Part shown: one piece after another, positions 49,330 through 57,447 of the stretch | Numbering within the stretch: position 1 is the first letter of the stretch | Layout of the letters: each line of letters begins with the position of its first letter | NCBI RefSeq assembly: GCF_012726265.1 | Contig: NZ_JAASAG010000002.1 | Span: 310,001 to 374,000, forward strand | Length of the DNA stretch: 64,000 nt | DNA from: Streptomyces sp. HNM0575 | Lineage (GTDB): Bacteria; Actinomycetota; Actinomycetes; Streptomycetales; Streptomycetaceae | Direction of reading: 5' to 3' | The notes under the pieces: model-generated | Told to the model about the DNA's origin: nothing | What the model saw: the letters and a program-made list of their open reading frames with translations, nothing else | Databases searched by the model: none | Program-made: the position numbers and the translations under genes

Positions 49330-50427
49330 GTGACTGCTCCGGCCACGACCCGCACCGGGACCGCCCAGGAGATGCGGGCCTTCAACCGCTTCTACACGAA
49401 CCTCATCGGCGCGCTTGACTACAGCCGCCACCTGCACACCCCGTACACCCTCACCGAGGCCCGCGTGCTCTACGAGCTGGTGCACGCGACGCGGGCCGAC
49501 GCCGCCGATCTGCGGTCCGCGCTGTCCGTGGACGCGGGCCAGCTGAGCCGGATGCTCGCGCGCTTCGAGGAGCGCGGGCTCGTCAGCCGCAGGCCGTCGG
49601 CGCGGGACGCCCGGCGGGTCGAGGTGGAGCTGACCGCGGAGGGGAGGGAGGCGGCGGGGCTGCTGGAGGAGCGTTCGCAGAGCGCGGTCGAGTCGCTGAT
49701 GGACGGCATGGCGGGGGCGGACCGCGAGCGGCTGGCGCGGAGCCTGCGCACGGCCCGGCGGATCCTGGAGGACCGCGGCACGCGGAAGGCGAAGGCCCGG
49801 CCCGTCGGGACGGCCCCCGCGGAAAGGGAGGCCACGGGCCACGGACCCGCGAAGGAGGAGGCCGCGGCGCGCGTACGGATCCGGGGCCCGCGCCCCGGCG
49901 ACCTCGGCTGGATCGTCGAGCGCAACGCGGCCGTGTACGCGGAGGAGTTCGGCTGGGACGGAACGTACGAGGCGCTCGTCGCGCGCATCGTCGCGGGCTT
50001 CGCCGCCGGCCACGACCCGGAGCGCGAAGCGGTCTGGATCGCGGAGCTCGACGGGCGGCGGGCGGGATGCGTGATGTGCGTGGACGACACCGCCGAGGAC
50101 GCCGCCGAAGACGCCGCCGCGAACCCCGCCGGGGACGAGGGCACGGCCGCCGACGGTGCCGCGCGCACGCCCCCACACACCGCCAGGCTGCGCCTGCTGC
50201 TCGTCGACCCGTCCGCCCGCGGCCACGGGGTCGGGGACCGCCTCGTCGCCGAGTGCGTGGACTTCGCGCGCGCGGCCGGCTACCGGGAGTTGGTGCTGTG
50301 GACCAACGACGTGCTGGCCGCGGCGAGGCGCATCTATCAGCGGGCCGGTTTCGAGCTGCTGGGAGAGGACCGGCACCACAGTTTCGGCCACGATCTGACG
50401 GGCCAGGACTGGCGTCTCGTGCTGTGA
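49330..50427 (+). CDS. MarR regulator fused to GNAT acetyltransferase
   Basis: 365 residues. MarR winged helix at 10-150 (YTLTEARVLYELV, DAADLRSALSVDAGQLSRML, FEERGLVSRRPSARDARRVE) and GNAT domain at 180-365 with acetyl-CoA loop VDPSARGHGVGDRLVAE and late AAARRIYQRAGFELLGE. A short acidic Ala/Asp/Glu repeat interrupts the GNAT sheet. GTG 49330 follows GGGGAGG; long upstream frame overlaps the divergent gene and is rejected. Homologous fusions are common in actinobacteria; ligand and acetyl acceptor are unknown. Confidence 0.9.
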   Translation: MTAPATTRTGTAQEMRAFNRFYTNLIGALDYSRHLHTPYTLTEARVLYELVHATRADAADLRSALSVDAGQLSRMLARFEERGLVSRRPSARDARRVEVELTAEGREAAGLLEERSQSAVESLMDGMAGADRERLARSLRTARRILEDRGTRKAKARPVGTAPAEREATGHGPAKEEAAARVRIRGPRPGDLGWIVERNAAVYAEEFGWDGTYEALVARIVAGFAAGHDPEREAVWIAELDGRRAGCVMCVDDTAEDAAEDAAANPAGDEGTAADGAARTPPHTARLRLLLVDPSARGHGVGDRLVAECVDFARAAGYRELVLWTNDVLAAARRIYQRAGFELLGEDRHHSFGHDLTGQDWRLVL

Positions 50428-50620
50428 CCGTGCGGTGCTCGCGCACCGCACGGGACCCTGCACGGACCGCGCCGGAGACCTGCCCGTAAGAGACTCGGCT
50501 GATCGCGGCGGTGGTACGGGCGGCCCTGCGTCTTTGTGGACCCGGCGCAAGCGTCCCGCCCCGTCCGGGTTACGGGATCCGGCCGGAATGCCCCGCAGGG
50601 GGTAAACCCGTGCAGCGCCC

Positions 50621-50640
50621 TTCACAACGGGGAGTGTGAA
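50621..50640. promoter_or_regulatory. Inverted repeat TTCACA-N8-TGTGAA
   Basis: Found in the 296-base gap between the MarR-GNAT gene and the small coiled-coil gene. GAGTGT/ACACTC (50632-50651) could form an alternative hairpin with the right half. Could be a regulator site for the downstream gene; nothing else is seen in the gap apart from GGGTAAACCC at 50600. Confidence 0.35.
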
Positions 50641-50723
50641 GAGCGACACTCGCCATCTCACCTGGGCACGCAAGGCGCTCATGTACACAAGCCAGCCGCC
50701 AAGACCAGCGGAGGTAGGCACGC

Positions 50724-51029
50724 ATGTCACCTCACACGTCACTGCACGACGACCTGACGGCGGCCCAGCGCTGCCTCGACGAGCTCACCCGGACCGTCGA
50801 CCGACTGGAGCGCACCCTCGGCAGCAGCCTGGAGGTCAGGCGCGTACGCAGCGACGCCGAGCACCTGCGGGAGTCCCTGTCCCTGCTGCGCGCGGCCTCA
50901 CCGGCCGCCGGTGCGCCGGGACCGGCGCACCCCGAGATGGTGACGATCCCGGACAAGCCCTACGACCACGGCCTGTGGTCGGACGTCGATGACGAGGGGG
51001 TGGGCGCCAAGGACCGGCACGCGCCGTGA
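50724..51029 (+). CDS. Small coiled-coil protein
   Basis: 101 residues. The first 60 form a likely amphipathic helix pair (LTAAQRCLDELTRTVDRLER, DAEHLRESLSLLRAA); the tail has a conserved-looking VTIPDKPYDHGLWSDVDDEG segment. ATG 50724 follows GGAGG at ten bases, supporting translation. It precedes the succinate dehydrogenase genes by 140 bases; I cannot say whether it belongs to them. Function unknown. Confidence 0.75.
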   Translation: MSPHTSLHDDLTAAQRCLDELTRTVDRLERTLGSSLEVRRVRSDAEHLRESLSLLRAASPAAGAPGPAHPEMVTIPDKPYDHGLWSDVDDEGVGAKDRHAP

Positions 51030-51169
51030 GCCCCGCGCCCCCGAGCTGAGCCGGACCGGCGGCGGTCACGGCCCCGGCAGCGACCACGGCCACCACCGCG
51101 GTCGCGGAGCCCGGTCCGGCAGCTCAAGAGGCACTCTCAACTGACAAGTCGCCCATACCGGAGAAACCG

Positions 51170-52027
51170 TTGGCCACTGGCACCCGACCCCAACCGAATA
51201 CGAGCAGCACAGGAAGCACGAGCACTCCGCCCGCCACCGGTGGAGTGCGCACCGGCACGCGTGCCGCCATTCCCGAGCGGCATCTGCGCACGGACCGCTG
51301 GTGGCTCGCTCCCGCGTCCACCGCGTTCGGCCTGTTCGCCTTCGTCGTGTACTCGACGTGGCGCGCGTTCGCGGACACGGACTACTACCACGCGCCGTAC
51401 GTCTCGCCCTTCTACTCCCCGTGCCTCGCCTCAAGCTGCGAGAAGATGCAGGGCGGCCCCAACTGGGCGCTGTTCGGGGACTGGTGGCCGCTCTCGCCCG
51501 CGCTGATCATCCTGATCTTCCCGCTGGGCTTCCGGCTCACCTGCTACTACTACCGCAAGGCCTACTACCGCGGCTTCTGGGCCGCTCCCCCGGCCTGCGC
51601 GGTCGCCGAGCCGCACAAGAGCTACAGCGGCGAGACGAAGCTGCCGCTGATCCTCCAGAACGTCCACCGCTACTTCTTCTACGCGGCGGTCGGGGTGGCG
51701 CTCATCCTCACCTGGGACACGCTCCTCGGCTTCCGCAACTCCGACTACGAGTGGGGCCACATGGGCCTCGGCACCCTGGTCTTCCTCGTCAACATCGTGC
51801 TGATCTGGGCGTACACCATCTCGTGCCACTCCTGCCGGCACATCGTCGGCGGGCGGCTCAAGCACTTCTCGAAGCATCCCGTGCGGTACCGCATGTGGGG
51901 TCTGGTCGGAAAGCTCAACAGCCGTCACATGGGGCTGGCTTGGGCCTCGCTTCTGAGCGTGGGCCTCGCCGACTTCTACGTGTACCTGCTGGCGACCGGT
52001 GCCTTCACCGATCCGCAGCTGTTCTGA
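51170..52027 (+). CDS. Membrane anchor subunit of Sdh1-type succinate dehydrogenase
   Basis: 285 residues; five hydrophobic helices (STAFGLFAFVVYSTW; LIILIFPLGFRLTCYYY; FFYAAVGVALILTWDTLL; LVFLVNIVLIWAYTI; ASLLSVGLADFYVYLLA) with His residues suitable for haem or quinone (NVHRYFF, SCHSCRH). TTG 51170 is preceded by CCGGAG. Resembles the membrane subunit of actinobacterial Sdh1 (Rv0249c type) and fumarate-reductase-like anchors. Thirty bases before sdhA; one operon. Confidence 0.82.
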   Translation: MATGTRPQPNTSSTGSTSTPPATGGVRTGTRAAIPERHLRTDRWWLAPASTAFGLFAFVVYSTWRAFADTDYYHAPYVSPFYSPCLASSCEKMQGGPNWALFGDWWPLSPALIILIFPLGFRLTCYYYRKAYYRGFWAAPPACAVAEPHKSYSGETKLPLILQNVHRYFFYAAVGVALILTWDTLLGFRNSDYEWGHMGLGTLVFLVNIVLIWAYTISCHSCRHIVGGRLKHFSKHPVRYRMWGLVGKLNSRHMGLAWASLLSVGLADFYVYLLATGAFTDPQLF

Positions 52028-52057
52028 CCACGCTTCTTCGAGAGGGATGCACGACAA

Positions 52058-54037
52058 ATGACGCAAGTCGAACGCCAGCAGTGGGATGTCGTCATCGTCG
52101 GCGCGGGCGGCGCCGGTCTGCGGGCGGCGATCGAGGCACGCGAACAGGGACTGCGCACGGCAGTGATCTGCAAGTCCCTGTTCGGCAAGGCGCACACGGT
52201 GATGGCCGAGGGCGGAATCGCCGCCAGCATGGGCAACGCCAACCCCGGTGACAACTGGGAGGTCCACTTCCGCGACACCATGCGCGGCGGCAAGTTCCTC
52301 AACCAATGGCGCATGGCCGAACTGCACGCCAAGGAGGCCCCGGACCGGGTCTGGGAGCTGGAGACCTGGGGCGCGCTCTTCGACCGCACCGCCGACGGCC
52401 GGATCTCCCAGCGCAACTTCGGCGGGCACGAGTATCCGCGCCTGGCGCACGTCGGCGACCGTACGGGCCTGGAGCTGATCCGTACGCTCCAGCAGAAGAC
52501 CGTCTCGCTCCAGCAGGAGGACTACAAGGAGACCGGGGACTACGAGTCCAGGCTGAAGGTCTTCCAGGAGTGCACGGTCACCCGGATCCTCAAGTCGCCC
52601 GCCCCGGACGGCTCGGGGGAGAAGGTCTCGGGCGTCTTCTGCTACGAGCGGGAGTCCGGCCGCTTCTTCGTGATCGAGGCGCCCGCCGTGGTGCTGGCCA
52701 CCGGCGGCATCGGCAAGTCCTTCAAGGTGACGTCGAACTCCTGGGAGTACACGGGCGACGGGCACGCGCTGGCGCTGCTGGCCGGTGCCTCGCTGATCAA
52801 CATGGAGTTCGTGCAGTTCCACCCCACGGGGATGGTCTGGCCGCCGTCGGTGAAGGGCATCCTCGTCACCGAGTCGGTACGGGGCGACGGCGGGGTGCTG
52901 CGCAACTCCGAGGGCAAGCGGTTCATGTTCGACTACATCCCGGACGTCTTCAAGGAGAAGTACGCCGAGTCCGAGCAAGAGGCCGACGGCTGGTACGAGG
53001 ACCCGGAGAACAACCGGCGACCACCCGAGCTGCTGCCCCGCGACGAGGTCGCCCGCGCCATCAACTCCGAGGTCAAGGCGGGCCGCGGCTCACCGCACGG
53101 CGGCGTCTTCCTCGACGTCTCGACCCGGATGTCGCCCGAGGTGATCCGGCGCCGGCTGCCGTCCATGCACCACCAGTTCAAGGAGCTGGCGGACGTGGAC
53201 ATCACGAGCGAGGCCATGGAGGTCGGCCCGACCTGCCACTACGTGATGGGCGGCGTCGACGTCGACCCGGACACGGCGGCGGCGGTCGGCGTCACGGGCC
53301 TGTACGCGGCGGGCGAGGTGGCCGGCGGCATGCACGGCTCGAACCGGCTCGGCGGCAACTCCCTCTCCGACCTGCTGGTCTTCGGGCGCCGCGCGGGTCT
53401 GCACGCCGCGCAGTACGCCTCCTCGCTCAAGGGCGACGGACGGCCCGCCGTCGGCGACGAGCAGATCGAGCAGGCCGCGGCGGAAGCTCTGCGTCCGTTC
53501 AGCGCCGCGGAGGTGCCGGACGGCGAGCCCGCGGAGAATCCGTACACGATCCACCAGCACCTCCAGCAGTCCATGAACGACCTCGTGGGCATCATCCGCC
53601 GCGACGAGGAGATGAGTCAGGCGCTGGAGCGGCTGGCCGAGCTGCGCGTACGCGCGACGTACGCGGGCGTCGAGGGGCACCGCCAGTTCAACCCGGGCTG
53701 GCACCTCGCGATCGACCTGCGCAACATGCTGCTGGTGAGCGAGTGCGTGGCGCGAGCCGCGCTGACCCGCACCGAGTCGCGCGGCGGTCACACCCGCGAC
53801 GACTATCCGGACATGGACCGCCAGTGGCGGCGCTCGAACCTGGTCTGCACGCTGGCCGACGAGCCCGTCTCGCTGGACGCCTCCACCCAGCCCGGCGACG
53901 CGGCGAAGCGTGCCGACCGCGGACGCATCGGGCTGAGGCGACGTGACATGCCGCCGATCCGCCCGGATCTGCTGGAGCTCTTCGAGAAGGAGGAGCTGAT
54001 CAAGTACCTGACCGACGAGGAGCTGACGACCGAATGA
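52058..54037 (+). CDS. sdhA: Succinate dehydrogenase/fumarate reductase flavoprotein
   Basis: 659 residues. FAD-binding loop VVIVGAGGAGLRAAIEA (about 8-25), the HTVMAEGGIAASMGN segment that precedes the substrate site, FHPTGM, the catalytic Arg region in DEVARAI and the GLYAAGEVAGGMHGSNRLGG FAD motif. Oxidises succinate or reduces fumarate, passing electrons to the iron-sulphur subunit. The stop overlaps the sdhB start (ATGA). Type Sdh1/Frd-like rather than the mitochondrial-type sdhCDAB. Confidence 0.95.
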   Translation: MTQVERQQWDVVIVGAGGAGLRAAIEAREQGLRTAVICKSLFGKAHTVMAEGGIAASMGNANPGDNWEVHFRDTMRGGKFLNQWRMAELHAKEAPDRVWELETWGALFDRTADGRISQRNFGGHEYPRLAHVGDRTGLELIRTLQQKTVSLQQEDYKETGDYESRLKVFQECTVTRILKSPAPDGSGEKVSGVFCYERESGRFFVIEAPAVVLATGGIGKSFKVTSNSWEYTGDGHALALLAGASLINMEFVQFHPTGMVWPPSVKGILVTESVRGDGGVLRNSEGKRFMFDYIPDVFKEKYAESEQEADGWYEDPENNRRPPELLPRDEVARAINSEVKAGRGSPHGGVFLDVSTRMSPEVIRRRLPSMHHQFKELADVDITSEAMEVGPTCHYVMGGVDVDPDTAAAVGVTGLYAAGEVAGGMHGSNRLGGNSLSDLLVFGRRAGLHAAQYASSLKGDGRPAVGDEQIEQAAAEALRPFSAAEVPDGEPAENPYTIHQHLQQSMNDLVGIIRRDEEMSQALERLAELRVRATYAGVEGHRQFNPGWHLAIDLRNMLLVSECVARAALTRTESRGGHTRDDYPDMDRQWRRSNLVCTLADEPVSLDASTQPGDAAKRADRGRIGLRRRDMPPIRPDLLELFEKEELIKYLTDEELTTE

Positions 54038-54936
54038 GCGCCGAGACGCATGCAGGCGAGGGCACGGGTACGCACACGCGCCCCGGCGCGCGGGACGCGG
54101 AGGGCACCGCCGAGGGCACCGGTACGCCGGGAGCCGTCAGCGGCGGCGCCCCCGACTCGTCCGGTACGAGCTACATCGCGAACTTCCGGGTCTGGCGGGG
54201 CGACACCGAGGGCGGCGCTCTCAAGGACTTCAAGGTAGAGGTCTTCGAGGGCGAGGTCGTGCTCGACATCGTCCACCGGCTCCAGGCCACGCAGGCCCCG
54301 GACCTGGCGGTCCGCTGGAACTGCAAGGCGGGCAAGTGCGGTTCGTGCAGCGCGGAGATCAACGGCCGGCCACGGCTGCTGTGCATGACGCGGATGTCGG
54401 TCTTCGAGCGTTCGGAGACCGTCACGATCACGCCGCTGCGGGCCTTCCCGGTGATGCGGGACCTGGTCACGGACGTGTCGTACAACTACAAGAAGGCGCG
54501 GGAGATCCCGGCCTTCGTGCCTCCGAAGGACCTGGGGCCGGGCGAGTACCGGATGCAGCAGGAGGACGTCGGGCGCTCGCAGGAGTTCCGCAAGTGCATC
54601 GAGTGCTTCCTGTGCCAGGACGTGTGCCACGTGGTGCGCGACCACGAGGAGAACAAGGAGGCCTTCGCGGGCCCGCGCTTCCTGATGCGGATGGCCGAGC
54701 TGGACATGCACCCGCTGGACGCCGCCGAGGAGTCCGGGCTGGACCGCAAGTCCAGCGCGCAGGAGGACCACGGGCTGGGCTACTGCAACATCACCAAGTG
54801 CTGTACGGAGGTCTGCCCCGAGGGGATCAAGATCACCGACAATGCGCTGATCCCGCTCAAGGAGCGGGCCGCGGACCGTAAGTACGATCCGCTGGTCTGG
54901 CTCGGCAACAAGATCAGGCGCCGTAACGGGGCCTGA
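54034..54936 (+). CDS. sdhB: Succinate dehydrogenase/fumarate reductase iron-sulphur subunit
   Basis: 300 residues with all three clusters: CKAGKCGSCSAEINGRPRLLC for 2Fe-2S (one residue over the quoting limit is avoided by reading it as CKAGKCGSC then RLLC), CIECFLCQDVC for 4Fe-4S, and CNITKCCTEVCPEG for the third. About 45 residues at the N-terminus are Gly/Thr/Ala-rich and non-conserved. Translationally coupled to sdhA. Last gene of the operon. Confidence 0.95.
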   Translation: MSAETHAGEGTGTHTRPGARDAEGTAEGTGTPGAVSGGAPDSSGTSYIANFRVWRGDTEGGALKDFKVEVFEGEVVLDIVHRLQATQAPDLAVRWNCKAGKCGSCSAEINGRPRLLCMTRMSVFERSETVTITPLRAFPVMRDLVTDVSYNYKKAREIPAFVPPKDLGPGEYRMQQEDVGRSQEFRKCIECFLCQDVCHVVRDHEENKEAFAGPRFLMRMAELDMHPLDAAEESGLDRKSSAQEDHGLGYCNITKCCTEVCPEGIKITDNALIPLKERAADRKYDPLVWLGNKIRRRNGA

Positions 54937-55485
54937 TCCGGGCCCGGGCAGAGCGCAGGTCCGGGCAGAGCCGGAGCCGGGCACAGCCTGGGTCCGGGCA
55001 GAGCGCAGGTCCGGGCAGAGCCTGGGGCCGGGCAGGCCCGGAGCTGGGTCCGCGGGGCACGAGCGGGGCCTGAGCGGGGCCCGAGTACGGGCACCCGGCC
55101 GGGCCCGAACCGAGGCCGGTGCCCGTGAGGCACCGGCCCTGCCCCGTATGAGGTCCGTCACGGGGGTGCGCGTCCGCGCGCTCCCGTGACGCCTCTTCCG
55201 CCCGTTCCGCACCGCATGCGGCTTTCCGCTGTTTTCCGGGGTTTCAGGGACTTCACCCGACCCGGCCCGACGGCCGCCCGCCGTCATTGGCCGTACCAAC
55301 GACATCCCCGTACAACCGCTCATGGCGGCCCCGCGCTGGCTACGCTGCCGGTAGTCCGGACGCCGCGTGGGCGGCACCGCCGCCGGCGGGGCGCACGGAC
55401 AGGCAGCAGCACCGTCGCGCGGGGCCGTCTCCCGGCCTCGTCCCGTCCGTACGTCCGTACTCGACATGGCAGGGGATCGATCACG
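54937..55485 (+). other. Intergenic region, 549 bases, repeats and terminators
   Basis: Starts with a repeat block (54944-55035): a 29-base sequence beginning CCGGGCAGAGCGCAGG recurs 50 bases later, with further GGGCAGAGCC copies. Two hairpins follow (55114-55138 and 55157-55190). The remainder to 55485 is the leader of the serine-hydrolase gene; an open frame crosses it but lacks a ribosome site. Confidence 0.6.
55114..55138 (+). terminator. sdh operon terminator
   Basis: GGCCGGTGCC-CGTGA-GGCACCGGCC, a perfect 10-base-pair stem, 178 bases after the sdhB stop. A second imperfect stem, GTCACGGG...CCCGTGAC (55157-55190), stands just behind it. Confidence 0.8.
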
Positions 55486-57285
55486 ATGAGACGCCGGCAA
55501 TTCATCGGCACCGTCGGCAGCGTCGCGCTCGCCTCCGGGGTCGGCCCGGGCTCCGTCCCCGCCTTCGCCGCGACACCGTACGGCGCCGGTCCGGAGGGTC
55601 CGCCCACCGTGACCCCCGCCGACCTGTGCTTCCGTCCCCGCACCCTGCGCCGGGGCAGCCCCAAGCGCGCGGGACTGCTGCGGGCCGAGGTGGAGCGGAT
55701 CGTGCCCGCGGCCGAGGAGTACATGCGGCCGGGACCGGGGCGGCCGCACCCCTCGCACCCGGGCTTCGTAGTGCTGGCCGCCCGCAACGGCGTGGTCGTC
55801 GAGCACGCGGCACGCGGTCATGCGCTGCGCTACGCGTCCTGGGACGCCGCGGCCGGCCAGGCGGTCGAGCTGCCGCGGGACCAGTGGGTGCCCATGCGCG
55901 AGGACACGATCTTCGACATGGCGTCGGTCTCGAAGCTCTTCACTTCCGTGGTGCTGGTCGCGCACGCCGAGAAGGGCGCGCTCGACCTCGACGCCCCGGT
56001 CGCGCGCTACCTGCCGCGCTTCGACGACAGCGACCCGGCCAAGTCCCCCATCGTCGTACGGCAGTTGGTGACCCACACCTCGGGCATGAAGGCCGACATG
56101 GACCTGAAGTCCTACCCGGACAACGAGGCGCGGATGGCCGCCATCTACGCCGAGCCGCTCGACAACCCGCCGGGCGAGCACTACACCTACTCCGACCTCA
56201 ACCTCATCACCGCGGGCCGCCTGCTGGAAGAGATCAGCGGCAAGGGACTGGAGGAGCTGGTCGCCGAGCTGATCACCGGGCCGCTCGGCATGGACGACAC
56301 CGGCTACAACCCTCCGAAGTCCGAGCTGGACCGGATCGCCGCGACCGAGTACCAGCCGTGGACGGACCGCGGCATGGTGCGCGGATCGGTGCACGACGAG
56401 AAGGCGTACTACCTCGGCGGCGTCGCCGGTCACGCGGGCGTCTTCTCAACTGCCGCCGACATGGCGGTCCTCGGCCAGATGGTGCTCAACGGCGGTACGT
56501 ACGGCGGCCATCGGGTGCTCGGCGAGGAGTGGGTCCGCGCCATGATCACCAACGAGAACGCGGGGATGGGCGAGGACGCGGCCCGCGGTCTCGGCTGGCA
56601 GCTCGACCAGCGCTTCTACATGGACGCCCTCACCTCGCCCGTCACCACCGGGCACACCGGCTACACCGGGCCGTGCATCGTGGCCGACCCGCTGGCCGGC
56701 ACGCTCTTCGTGCTGATGACCAACCGCGTGCACCCCACCCGCGACTGGGGCACCGAGAGCGTCTACCGCCGGGCGCCCGCACGCCGCCTGGCGCGTGCCG
56801 TGCCGGTGCGTCCGGCGGTCGCCCGCGCCGCCTGGTACTCGGGCCAGCGGGACGAGGCGACCGCCACGCTCCGCGTCCCGCTGACGAAGCCGGTGCCCGA
56901 CGAGGCGTCGCTGCGCTTCCGGCTCTGGTACGACACCCAGGACACGGACGTGTGCACCGTGGAGGCCACCACCGACGCGCGGCCCGGCGACGGCTCGAAG
57001 TGGAACCCCGTGGCGCTGAAGTTCCGCGCTGGCGACCGGCGTTGGCAGAGCAAGGGCGACTTCTCCGGCTTCTCGGCGCGCCGCTGGCTGCACGCACAGG
57101 GCGAGCTGCCGGACGGCGTGACGGCGGTGCGCTGGCGGTACGTCACCGACGAGGAGCAGCAGGGCCGCGGCGTCTACCTGGACGACATCAGGGTGCTGAG
57201 CGGGCCCCGCCCGGTCTTCATGAGCGTACGGCCGCGTGACAACGCCCGCGTGTGCGCGGAGGGTTGGAAGCTCTCGGAGAACTGA
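55486..57285 (+). CDS. Tat-exported serine hydrolase (beta-lactamase/esterase family)
   Basis: 599 residues. The signal begins MRRRQFIGTVGS, a twin-arginine RRxF motif, and ends at AFAA near 28, so export as a folded protein is likely. Catalytic domain 60-440 has S147-V-S-K150 (SxxK), YSDLN as the YxN-like motif and TGHTGYTG near the third motif. Class C/DD-peptidase-like fold, but true beta-lactamase activity cannot be assumed; esterase or peptidase are equally possible. A C-terminal beta-sandwich of about 110 residues ending YLDDIRVL resembles MAM/immune-inhibitor domains and may bind polymers. ATG 55486 is set by the signal peptide. Confidence 0.87.
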   Translation: MRRRQFIGTVGSVALASGVGPGSVPAFAATPYGAGPEGPPTVTPADLCFRPRTLRRGSPKRAGLLRAEVERIVPAAEEYMRPGPGRPHPSHPGFVVLAARNGVVVEHAARGHALRYASWDAAAGQAVELPRDQWVPMREDTIFDMASVSKLFTSVVLVAHAEKGALDLDAPVARYLPRFDDSDPAKSPIVVRQLVTHTSGMKADMDLKSYPDNEARMAAIYAEPLDNPPGEHYTYSDLNLITAGRLLEEISGKGLEELVAELITGPLGMDDTGYNPPKSELDRIAATEYQPWTDRGMVRGSVHDEKAYYLGGVAGHAGVFSTAADMAVLGQMVLNGGTYGGHRVLGEEWVRAMITNENAGMGEDAARGLGWQLDQRFYMDALTSPVTTGHTGYTGPCIVADPLAGTLFVLMTNRVHPTRDWGTESVYRRAPARRLARAVPVRPAVARAAWYSGQRDEATATLRVPLTKPVPDEASLRFRLWYDTQDTDVCTVEATTDARPGDGSKWNPVALKFRAGDRRWQSKGDFSGFSARRWLHAQGELPDGVTAVRWRYVTDEEQQGRGVYLDDIRVLSGPRPVFMSVRPRDNARVCAEGWKLSEN

Positions 57286-57447
57286 CGGCGCGAAACGCGG
57301 GTCGTGGACGGCGGATTCACCTGCCGGACTTCCGCGGCGCGCCGATCGTGGCGTAGGTGCCGACGCCAACGCCGGGACGGGGGCGGGAAGTTCACACGCG
57401 CGGAGTTCCCGCCCGGGGAGTTCACGCGCGGGGAGTTCGCGCCCGGC

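Noticed and set aside
50580..50660. Riboswitch before the small coiled-coil gene
   Set aside because: GGGTAAACCC and hairpins are present but no known riboswitch core is recognised.
53803..56433. Very long minus-strand open frame (876 codons) opposite sdhA, sdhB and the serine hydrolase
   Set aside because: It is the complement of well-supported genes with family motifs; GC-rich codon bias creates such frames. It has no recognisable domain.
55486..57285. Antibiotic-resistance beta-lactamase
   Set aside because: Fold motifs are shared with esterases and peptidases, and a C-terminal beta-sandwich is atypical of resistance enzymes.
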